Of a stretch of DNA of 64,000 bases, positions 40,514 to 46,948 are shown piece after piece. Below the pieces are notes generated by a model. That model was not told the DNA's origin. It did not search any database and worked only from the letters and a program-made list of their open reading frames with translations. Source of the DNA: Verrucomicrobiaceae bacterium. GTDB lineage: Bacteria; Verrucomicrobiota; Verrucomicrobiia; Verrucomicrobiales; Verrucomicrobiaceae. The position numbers and the translations under genes were made by a program. The DNA lies in NCBI GenBank assembly GCA_016713245.1, contig JADJPM010000004.1, forward strand, positions 1 through 64,000, written 5' to 3'. The stretch's first letter is position 1. Each line of letters opens with the position of its first letter.

Positions 40514-41539
40514 ATGAAACGCAAACTTGCCTCCATCCAGAGCGTCCTTGCCATCGAGCCGATCGCGAATGCGGATGCCATCGAGTTGGCTCGCATCCAG
40601 GGCTGGCAGTGCGTGGTCAAAAAAGGCGAGTTCCGCGTGGGCGATGCCGGGGTCTTCTTCGAGATCGACTCGGTGCCACCCGATGACGAGCGATTCGCCT
40701 TCCTGTGGCGTCCGAAAGATGGCTCGGCGCTGGCTCAGCCAGCGAATTTTCGTCTGCGCACCCTCCGCCTTCGCGGAATGCTCTCGCAGGGGCTTCTCAT
40801 GCCGCTCGCGCAGTTCCCGGAGATTCCATCCGGCCTGGCCACGGGCTCCGATGTCACGGAAATCCTCCGCATCACGAAGTGGGAGCCGCAAATCCCGCCC
40901 AACGATGAAGTGGACGGCCCCTTCCTCCCCGGTGTGCCCAAAACGGACGAAATGCGTGTGCAGAGCGTCCCCGAGGTGCTCACCGAGATCGCAGGAAAAC
41001 CCTACGTCATCACCGTGAAGTGCGACGGCACTTCCGCCACCTACGGACTGAACCGCCACACCGGCGTCTTCACCGTTTGTGGCCGGAACTGGAGCATCAA
41101 ACGCGGCACCAATGCCTACTGGCATGCCGCGGAGAAATACGGCCTCGAAGCCCTGCTCGGTCGATTCCCTCAATGGATCATCCAGGCCGAGCTTGTCGGT
41201 CCGGGCATTCAAAAGAACCGCCTCGGCCTCAAAGGCATCGAGCTGCGTGTCTTCAATGTCTATGACCAGGAGAAAGGCTGCTACCTCGATCACGACGAAG
41301 CCGCCGCCATCCTCGCGACAAACGGCCTTCCCAGGGTCGATGTGCTGGAGCGTGGCGAAAGCTTCTCACATGACCAGGCATCCCTGCTTGCTCTTGCCGA
41401 AGGGATTTATCCCGGCACCCAAAACGAGCGCGAAGGTCTCGTCATCCGTCCACAGATGGAAACGCACAGCAGCGTGCTCGGCGGTCGCCTTTCGTTCAAA
41501 GCCATCAGCAATCGTTTCCTACTCAAAGGCGGTGATTGA
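40514..41539 (+). CDS. DraRnl/Rnl5-type ATP-dependent RNA ligase
   Basis: A 341-aa protein, matching the ~340 aa of the Deinococcus DRB0094 family. The N-terminal module (about 1-130; IQSVLAIEPIANADAIELAR, RTLRLRGMLSQGLLMPL) resembles the OB-type domain of that family. The ligase motifs are VITVKCDGTSATYGLN (nucleophile Lys about 169), VCGRNWSIK, IIQAELVGPGIQKN, NEREGLVIRP and GRLSFKAISNRFL. Family members seal 3'-OH/5'-PO4 nicks when the 3' side is RNA. The gene sits inside the tRNA array, between Ser(GCT) and the giant structured RNA. That strongly suggests it repairs cleaved tRNAs or related RNAs. Confidence 0.9.
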   Translation: MKRKLASIQSVLAIEPIANADAIELARIQGWQCVVKKGEFRVGDAGVFFEIDSVPPDDERFAFLWRPKDGSALAQPANFRLRTLRLRGMLSQGLLMPLAQFPEIPSGLATGSDVTEILRITKWEPQIPPNDEVDGPFLPGVPKTDEMRVQSVPEVLTEIAGKPYVITVKCDGTSATYGLNRHTGVFTVCGRNWSIKRGTNAYWHAAEKYGLEALLGRFPQWIIQAELVGPGIQKNRLGLKGIELRVFNVYDQEKGCYLDHDEAAAILATNGLPRVDVLERGESFSHDQASLLALAEGIYPGTQNEREGLVIRPQMETHSSVLGGRLSFKAISNRFLLKGGD

Positions 41540-41542
41540 TCA

Positions 41543-41612
41543 GTGATGCAGACACTCCTGTCTGCATGTGCCTGAGCAAATGAAGCATCCAGTAGGCAGA
41601 CAAGAGTGTCCG
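41543..41612. repeat. GCAGACACTCCTGTCTGC-type palindromes
   Basis: GCAGACA/TGTCTGC hairpin at 41553-41570, and an inverted relative GGCAGACAAGAGTGTCCGCC near 41597. A third copy lies before the RNA ligase at about 40463. These are palindromic intergenic repeats flanking the ligase gene on both sides. Confidence 0.7.
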
Positions 41613-41639
41613 CCTCACTTCAAACCAAACCATTTCAAT

Positions 41640-42500
41640 CAACGGGTCATCGGTCCCGTGAGGAAACTCGAAAAACCGATGGGGGCATGGCCCCGACAGC
41701 CGGTGTGAGCTGGTCAGAGGCGAAGGTGCCTGAAAACCTTCGCGCCGTGAGTCATCACGGACAGCCCATGCAAGCCCAGGCCTCCCGCGAAAGCGGGCGA
41801 TCACGACTCCCAAGCCGTGGTCGTCATGGCGATGCAGGTATCGTGGAAAGAACAGCGGCTCGGATGCCCGGAAACGGGGAACATCAGCCGCTGGAGAGTA
41901 ACGGGTGGTGCCGACCTCACGATGAACCAACCTGCGAACCAGCATGGCCAAGGGTAGTGCCAGCCATCCGAGCCTTGTCGGCAAGGGTGATGGCGCAGAG
42001 CGAGAGGCTCCGGCCGCAGCGATGCGGACGCGGTCTTGAGACTCCGTTGAGTAACCGGCAGGTGAAAGGCAGACGGTGTGTGGCATTTCGCAGCTCAAAA
42101 GGCGGCGACAACCACTGGACACACGCATCGTCGCAGGTTTGCAGCTCCTGAGAAGAGCATCTGACTACGGATCAGATTCCAAATGCAAAGAGGTGTCCGG
42201 TGTGACGAGCCAAATAGCTTAATCCTCCAGCCAAGTTGGCAATGGAGGCACCCGAGGGCCGCAAGCCCGGAGGTGTCGGTGTGAATCCGCACATAAGGGG
42301 CAGCTCCCCTGAACGGCCCAAAAGGTCGGTGGTAGGTGCAGCGCCGAGAATCGTCACGCGACAAGTGAAACGCCACACTTCAACAAAGGCAGCTATGCTG
42401 TTCGACCTCGTTCGACGAGGTGGATAAGAGCCGAACCATCGGCCGCAAACCGATGGATAATGGCCCCAAGGGAGCAGCACGCGAGGTGTAGTCTCAGCCC
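41640..42500 (+). ncRNA. putative giant structured RNA (~850 nt), GOLLD/ROOL-like by context
   Basis: The region has no credible gene but many compact hairpins, several with GNRA loops. ATCGGT (41649) pairs with ACCGAT (41680) around GAG-GAAA-CTC. Others are CGAAGG/CCTTCG (41721-41742), CCGTGA-GTCA-TCACGG (about 41745), CCCGC-GAAA-GCGGG (41784-41797), CCCG-GAAA-CGGG (41867-41878) inside AGCGGCT/AGCCGCT, CCTCG-TTCGA-CGAGG (about 42404) and CCATCGG/CCGATGG (42436-42456). GOLLD and ROOL RNAs are 550-900 nt, highly structured and typically adjacent to tRNA arrays of phages and mobile elements. The context and size fit; sequence identity with either class is not shown. The strand is taken from the tRNAs. 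Confidence 0.5.
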
Positions 42501-42511
42501 TCGCCCACTTT

Positions 42512-42559
42512 CTGGCATGGAGCGTGGAGTCTCACATCAGGCTCTACGCTCCATGCCAG
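42512..42559. repeat. 14-bp perfect inverted repeat (GCATGGAGCG family)
   Basis: CTGGCATGGAGCGT (42512-42525) and ACGCTCCATGCCAG (42546-42559) form a long hairpin directly before tRNA-Glu. The core is shared with the hairpin at 38595-38683. Confidence 0.8.
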
Positions 42560-42569
42560 CTCATTTCAT

Positions 42570-42646
42570 GACCCTGTCGTCTAACTGGCCAAGACATCCG
42601 ACTTTCTATCGGATAACTGCGGGTTCGAATCCCGCCAGGGTTGCCA
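42570..42646 (+). tRNA. tRNA-Glu(TTC), array member 23, canonical elbow
   Basis: Acceptor GACCCTG/CAGGGTT, D-arm GTCT-AACTGGCCA-AGAC with normal GG, anticodon arm TCCGA-CTTTCTA-TCGGA, T-arm GCGGG-TTCGAAT-CCCGC, CCA encoded. It is the only array member with both TTC and GG. Confidence 0.92.
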
Positions 42647-42715
42647 TTTTGTAGCTTCGGTTGGCAACCGAAGCCGAACTTTCCAAACCGATTCGATTGC
42701 CAATCGAATCTACGC
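42647..42715. repeat. two hairpin spacers
   Basis: GCTTCGG-TTGGCAA-CCGAAGC and GATTCGATTGCCAATCGAATC are both near-perfect palindromes between Glu and Lys. Related copies follow at about 42798-42858. Confidence 0.7.
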
Positions 42716-42790
42716 GGGCCTGAAACTTAGACAGCGAAGTAACCGGCTTTTAACCGGTTTAGCAGGGTGCATGTCCCTGCAGGCTCACCA
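42716..42790 (+). tRNA. tRNA-Lys(TTT)-like, array member 24
   Basis: Acceptor GGGCCTG/CAGGCTC, D-arm ACTT-AGACAGCG-AAGT, anticodon arm ACCGG-CTTTTAA-CCGGT, T-arm CAGGG-TGCATGT-CCCTG, CCA encoded. Last recognisable tRNA of the array. Confidence 0.82.
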
Positions 42791-42922
42791 TTTATCGTAG
42801 CTTCGAGTGTGACTCGAAGCTGCTCCCTCAAACTGATCCGATTGCCAATCGAATCTACAAAACTCGGCTCCTCCCCTTTCCCCTTGCAGCAAAATCGAGC
42901 GTCCCTTGTCCCCCTTTCCATT

Positions 42923-43080
42923 CCAGCGGCAGCACCCGTGCCTGACCGTGTCCATTCGCGACACCAGGCACGGGCGGAGAGTGTGGTGCAGTCCTCTGGA
43001 CTGCCTCTGCACCTTCCGCCGCTGGAGGCAGCGCCATCGCCGTGGCTCCAGACCACGCCGTGGCGCTGCTTTTTCTTTTC
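42923..43080 (+). ncRNA. structured RNA closing the array, with rho-independent terminator
   Basis: CCAGCGGC (42923-42930) pairs with GCCGCTGG (43018-43025). Within it lie CCCGTGCCTG/CAGGCACGGG (42935-42944 with 42965-42974, enclosing GTGTC/GACAC) and GCAGTCC-TCT-GGACTGC (42988-43004). Directly after come GCAGCGCC/GGCGCTGC (43028-43035 with 43062-43069), containing CGTGG/CCACG, and a U-rich tail (43070-43080). It is a folded RNA whose last hairpin is a classic terminator, so the array transcript probably ends here. 42791-42922 otherwise holds only short palindromes. Confidence 0.7.
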
Positions 43081-43235
43081 AACCTCCAACCCAACTCAAA
43101 CACCCATGAAACACCAACCCACCTAGCCAGCGCATCTTCCCGCTGGCGACTTCTTGTCTGGAAGATCGCTGTCACATCCGACCAGCGTGCCCGCTCGCGG
43201 GCAAACAGCACGGATGATGATTCGATGATTCCATT

Positions 43236-44063
43236 ATGAAACTCGAACATCTCGAACGCGCGTTCGAATCCATCGGCGCACGACTTCAGGTCGAGGTCCG
43301 GCCGCTTGCCCGTCACTGGGATGGCACCTTGACTCGCGCCGGCTACTCGCTCGACATCGGTCACGATCGTCATGGGCAGTTCTTCGCCGTCCGCGGCGAT
43401 GAAGAGAGCCTCGCGGAGGCGGAGTTCTCTCTGCTGAACAAGCAGAAGGATGACCGTCACCTGCTCCTCCTCGTTAAAAACGAGGACAGCGGCCGCAAGG
43501 AGCGCTTCCTCTGCGGTCACGATGAGCGGGAGTGGTTTGTCGCCGCTGTTCCGGGCCCCGCATCCACCGTGGTGCAGGCCAAGGAGGCGCTCAAACCGCA
43601 GCCAGTTCGTCAGGCGCAAGCCCGCAAGGGTCTGAATGCCCGTCAGGCGAATACCCGTCACAACGCGGCCTTCCGCCGCCAGGGCGAGTGGTTCTTCCTG
43701 CCCATGGACAAGCCCATGACCGTCGATCCGAAGCTCATCCTGCGTAACGAGCCGCTCTCCCGCGGTGGTGGCAGCAAGCCCCACTACGTCGAGCAGCTCT
43801 ACCGCACCGGTGGCGAACTCGTCTATGTGAACCGGCAGCACCCGCAGGGCATCACGCAGGCTCAGTATAACAAACTGATCCAGCGCAGCCCCGCCGCGAA
43901 GAAGCTCATCTGGCAGCAGATGCGCCGAAATCCCGGCGTCTTTGCCCGCGGAACTGTGCGCCACCCGGACCACGCCACCATCGTGCTTCACGACTGGTGC
44001 CGTGTGCTCATGAACGAGGAAAACAAGGCCCAAGGTCGCCAAAACCTGGCCTTCCTCGACTGA
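43236..44063 (+). CDS. unknown conserved-looking protein, 275 aa, next to tRNA array
   Basis: MKLEHLERAFESIGARLQVE... An N-terminal alpha/beta part (to about 90; GYSLDIGHDRHGQFFAVRGD) precedes a basic middle (RQAQARKGLNARQANTRHNA, about 128-147). The C-terminal part is rich in aromatic and basic residues (GEWFFLPMDKPM, KKLIWQQMRRNPGVFARGTV, HDWCRVLMNEEN). I do not recognise a family. Its basic character and position between the array terminator and rtcB suggest an RNA-binding or RNA-processing partner, which is inference. The upstream 155 bp holds two small hairpins. Confidence 0.75.
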   Translation: MKLEHLERAFESIGARLQVEVRPLARHWDGTLTRAGYSLDIGHDRHGQFFAVRGDEESLAEAEFSLLNKQKDDRHLLLLVKNEDSGRKERFLCGHDEREWFVAAVPGPASTVVQAKEALKPQPVRQAQARKGLNARQANTRHNAAFRRQGEWFFLPMDKPMTVDPKLILRNEPLSRGGGSKPHYVEQLYRTGGELVYVNRQHPQGITQAQYNKLIQRSPAAKKLIWQQMRRNPGVFARGTVRHPDHATIVLHDWCRVLMNEENKAQGRQNLAFLD

Positions 44064-44131
44064 TTCGAACCAACGCGTTCACCCAACTCGCGCGTGCGGC
44101 ATGCTGAAAGGTGTGTCGCACGCCTCGAGCT

Positions 44132-44488
44132 TCAGATTCTGTCTGCTTTATCCGCTTCGGCGCAAAGTTTAGCCGCGTAGGCCCTTGCCTCGCATGTGCT
44201 CATATCCACTGGGTCACCATATGCAGAGACACACTTGGCTTGGACAGACATTCCATCCGCCTCCGCCATCACGCAGTCAAAATCACCCGAAGGTTGATCA
44301 AGCATCAAATCTATCGATTCCCCGATCTTCTTCATCTCTGACCGAGAACACCCAAACCGTGTCTCGAAATCCCTGTCGCTAACAAAGTGGTCGTTACAGA
44401 CCTCGAGAATGGCGCTCGAAATGCCCAACAATTCAGAGCGGGAACAATGAACCAGAAAGTGGTGACCGTTGTTGTGTCTATTCGTCAT
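44132..44488 (-). CDS. small hypothetical protein, 118 aa
   Basis: MTNRHNNGHHFLVHCSRSEL... The segment SELLGISSAILEVCNDHFVS followed by ETRFGCSRSEMKKIGESIDL resembles a family of small immunity-like or housekeeping proteins with the pattern 'L..L.NAL.EVCN...F.TR.G'. The function is unknown. It is the only minus-strand gene inside the RNA-repair locus, and its C-terminal half is Ala/Cys-rich. Confidence 0.6.
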   Translation of the reverse strand: MTNRHNNGHHFLVHCSRSELLGISSAILEVCNDHFVSDRDFETRFGCSRSEMKKIGESIDLMLDQPSGDFDCVMAEADGMSVQAKCVSAYGDPVDMSTCEARAYAAKLCAEADKADRI

Positions 44489-44634
44489 AATTGGAATCCA
44501 TCACACAACAGAGACGACCTAGTCCAGATTTCCAACAATCACTTTCCCAAGAACGAACACCGCTACCGGGCACCTCGTGCCCATTTCTCACCTTCCACGA
44601 CTCCATCACTCCAACTCCCCACTCACTCACCACC

Positions 44635-46050
44635 ATGAAACCGAACGACCTCATCCGACTCGGCGTGCCGCAGGGCGCGGCGATCCAGTCTGGCATGGAC
44701 TTCATCGCGAAGTTCATGGCGCAGGGTGGGGAATCGACGCGGCTGGAGGACGAGCTGGGCGCGATCATCGCGAAACCGGAATCGTTTCTCGGCGATCCGC
44801 TGCGCGAGGTGTTTGCGCGGGATCTGTATGCGCCGGCTTACAAGCAACGTGATGCGCTCGCGCCTTGGGCGCAGTGGGGCTCCGGGCTCGAAGCGCAGGC
44901 GGTGCAGCAGATGGCGAATGCTTGTGCGCTGCCGGTGGCGGTCGCGGGAGCGCTCATGCCGGATGCGCATGTGGGCTACGGGCTGCCGATCGGCGGTGTG
45001 CTGGCCACGGAAGGCTGCGTGATCCCTTACGCGGTCGGCGTGGACATCGCGTGCCGCATGCGGCTCTCGGTTTATGATCGCAAAGCGAGCACCATCGCGG
45101 GTCAGAAGGACCGTCTGGCGAACATCCTCGAAAGCGAGACCTGCTTTGGCATGGGCGGCGCTTTCAAGGAGAAGCGCCAGCACGAGGTCATGAACGAGGA
45201 CTGGTCCGTTTCGCCCATCACGCGACGCTTCAAAGACAAAGCCTATGCGCAGCTCGGCTCGAGCGGCTCCGGGAACCACTTTGTCGAGTTCGGTGCCTTT
45301 GACGTGGATGCGGAGCAGTCCGCCGCGCTGAAGGAGAGCGGCTTTGACCTGCCACCGGGCGATTACCTCGCGCTGCTGAGCCACAGCGGCTCGCGCGGCA
45401 CGGGAGCGCAGGTGTGCCAGCACTACAGCCGCATCGCGATGGATCGTCGCTACGATCTGCCGAAGGAACTGAAGCACCTCGCGTGGTTGACCTTTGAGGA
45501 AGAAGCGGGCCAGGAATACTGGGCCGCCATGAACCTCATGGGCCGCTACGCCGCCGCGAACCACGCGCTCATTCACAAACGCATCGCGAAGAAGGTCGGC
45601 GCTCATGTCGTGCTCGACATCGAGAACCATCACAACTTCGCGTGGAAGGAGACGCACGTCGTGAACGGCGCGGAGCGCGAGGTCATTGTGCACCGCAAAG
45701 GGGCGACGCCCGCGGGTGCCGGTGTGCTCGGCGTCATCCCCGGCTCCATGGCCACGCCCGGCTACGCTGTGCGTGGGAAAGGCAAGGACGAGTCGCTAAA
45801 CAGCGCCTCTCACGGCGCTGGTCGTGTGATGAGCCGTTCCACCGCGAAGCAGAGCTTCACTTGGAGCGCCGTGAAAAAGCAGCTCGCCGCCGCCGGCGTC
45901 GAACTCCTCAGCGCCGGCATCGACGAGGTGCCAGGCGTTTACAAAGACATCCACAGCGTCATGGCAGCGCAGACGGACCTCGTGGAGGTGCTGGGGGAGT
46001 TCCAGCCGCGCATCGTGAAGATGTGCCCCGATGGACCGGCGGAAGACTGA
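44635..46050 (+). CDS. RtcB-family RNA ligase
   Basis: From ATG 44635 (MKPNDLIRLGVPQGAAIQSG), 471 aa. Motifs: MPDAHVGYGLPIGGVLAT, AVGVDIACRMRL (metal Asp-Cys), LGSSGSGNHFVEF, LSHSGSRGTGAQV, ENHHNFAWKE, HRKGATPAGAGVLGVIPGSM, and SLNSASHGAGRVMSR with the guanylylated His near residue 393. RtcB joins 2',3'-cyclic phosphate or 3'-phosphate ends to 5'-OH ends with GTP, the ends left by most anticodon nucleases. It complements the Rnl5 ligase, which needs the opposite ends. No archease or RtcA gene is visible. Confidence 0.9.
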   Translation: MKPNDLIRLGVPQGAAIQSGMDFIAKFMAQGGESTRLEDELGAIIAKPESFLGDPLREVFARDLYAPAYKQRDALAPWAQWGSGLEAQAVQQMANACALPVAVAGALMPDAHVGYGLPIGGVLATEGCVIPYAVGVDIACRMRLSVYDRKASTIAGQKDRLANILESETCFGMGGAFKEKRQHEVMNEDWSVSPITRRFKDKAYAQLGSSGSGNHFVEFGAFDVDAEQSAALKESGFDLPPGDYLALLSHSGSRGTGAQVCQHYSRIAMDRRYDLPKELKHLAWLTFEEEAGQEYWAAMNLMGRYAAANHALIHKRIAKKVGAHVVLDIENHHNFAWKETHVVNGAEREVIVHRKGATPAGAGVLGVIPGSMATPGYAVRGKGKDESLNSASHGAGRVMSRSTAKQSFTWSAVKKQLAAAGVELLSAGIDEVPGVYKDIHSVMAAQTDLVEVLGEFQPRIVKMCPDGPAED

Positions 46051-46063
46051 GTCGCTGCGCTCC

Positions 46064-46207
46064 AATGACGAATGAGTAAGCACGAATGACGAAATAATGA
46101 CGAAGCTCGAAGGACGAACACCTGCGGGCATCTTTTGAGCTTTCGCTCTCCTTTAGGGCTTCGGCATTCGGGCTTCTTTCGTCATTCGGATTTACTCATT
46201 CGTCATT
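46064..46207. repeat. 16-bp perfect inverted repeat (AATGACGAATGAGTAA)
   Basis: 46064-46079 and 46192-46207 are perfect inverted copies, with further GAATGACGAA copies inside. It lies between rtcB and the HNH gene and belongs to the same repeat family as 39431-39518. Confidence 0.85.
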
Positions 46208-46245
46208 TTCCCGCTGCGCCAACACCTCCAACTCACTTTTTCGTT

Positions 46246-46830
46246 ATGACTGACCTCCTCACCAAAACCACCGTCCTCGTGCTCAACCGCAACTGGCAGG
46301 CCATCGGCGTGAAAACGCCGATGGAGGCCTTTAGCATGATCGCGGGGGGCGCGGCGACCGCGCTCGACATCGAAACGGGCGGCCACATCCGTCCGGTGAC
46401 CTGGGCGGAGTGGCTCACGCTGCCCGTGCGCGAGGGCGACAACGTCATCGGCACGGTCAAAGGGCCGGTGCGGGTGCCTGCGGTGCTCGTGTTGGCGAAA
46501 TTCGACAAGGTGCCCAAAAAGCGCCCGAAATTCGGCGTGCGCGGCATTTGGGAACGCGATGGCGGTGTGTGCCAATACACCGGCCGCAAGCTCCGCGTCG
46601 GCGAAGGCAACATCGACCACGTCGTGCCGCTTTCTCGCGGCGGACCGACCTCCTGGGAAAACTGCGTGCTGGCCGACAAGCGGGTGAATAGCCGCAAAGG
46701 CTCCAAACTGCCGGAAGAAGCCGGTTTGAAGCTGCTGAAGGCTCCGCGAGTGCCGAGGGAGGTTCCGGTGACGCTGCTGATCAAGAACACGCACCGGGTG
46801 AGGGAATGGGAGATGTTCCTCACCAGCTAA
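46246..46830 (+). CDS. HNH endonuclease, 194 aa
   Basis: From ATG 46246 (MTDLLTKTTVLVLNRNWQAI). The first ~100 residues form the domain common to a family of bacterial HNH proteins (VLNRNWQAIGVKTPMEAFSM). The catalytic core is RDGGVCQYTGRKL ... NIDHVVPLSRGGPTSWENCVLADKRVNSRKG (DH...N...N/K). The zinc-knuckle Cys pairs are reduced to single residues. It is in the same direction as rtcB, so it could be part of the RNA-processing locus or a passenger. It could act on DNA or RNA. Confidence 0.85.
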   Translation: MTDLLTKTTVLVLNRNWQAIGVKTPMEAFSMIAGGAATALDIETGGHIRPVTWAEWLTLPVREGDNVIGTVKGPVRVPAVLVLAKFDKVPKKRPKFGVRGIWERDGGVCQYTGRKLRVGEGNIDHVVPLSRGGPTSWENCVLADKRVNSRKGSKLPEEAGLKLLKAPRVPREVPVTLLIKNTHRVREWEMFLTS

Positions 46831-46841
46831 TCCTACTCCGC

Positions 46842-46918
46842 CTCCGACTCCTGCTCCGTCTCGATTCGAGCGTCTCCATGCGCCCGGATTCGAGGCGGAG
46901 GCAGAGTAGGAGTCGGAG
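46842..46918. terminator. bidirectional terminator-like inverted repeat
   Basis: CTCCGACTCCTGCTC (46842-46856) and GAGTAGGAGTCGGAG (46904-46918) match at 14 of 15 positions. It lies between convergent HNH and glgE. There is no T-run, so it may act as a barrier rather than an intrinsic terminator. Confidence 0.55.
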
Positions 46919-46948
46919 ACAGGTCACCTGCGGAGGGCGAGGCTGTGC

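Noticed and set aside
41606..42480. Reading frames of about 100-180 aa on both strands in the structured region
   Set aside because: The composition is dominated by Arg, Pro and Ser, they run straight through strong hairpins, and no protein family is recognisable. A structured RNA explains the sequence better.
41640..42500. Group II intron or RNase P RNA as identity of the structured region
   Set aside because: No reverse transcriptase, no GUGYG start and no convincing domain V (the GAAA hairpin at 41867 has extra bulges). The conserved RNase P blocks are also not visible.
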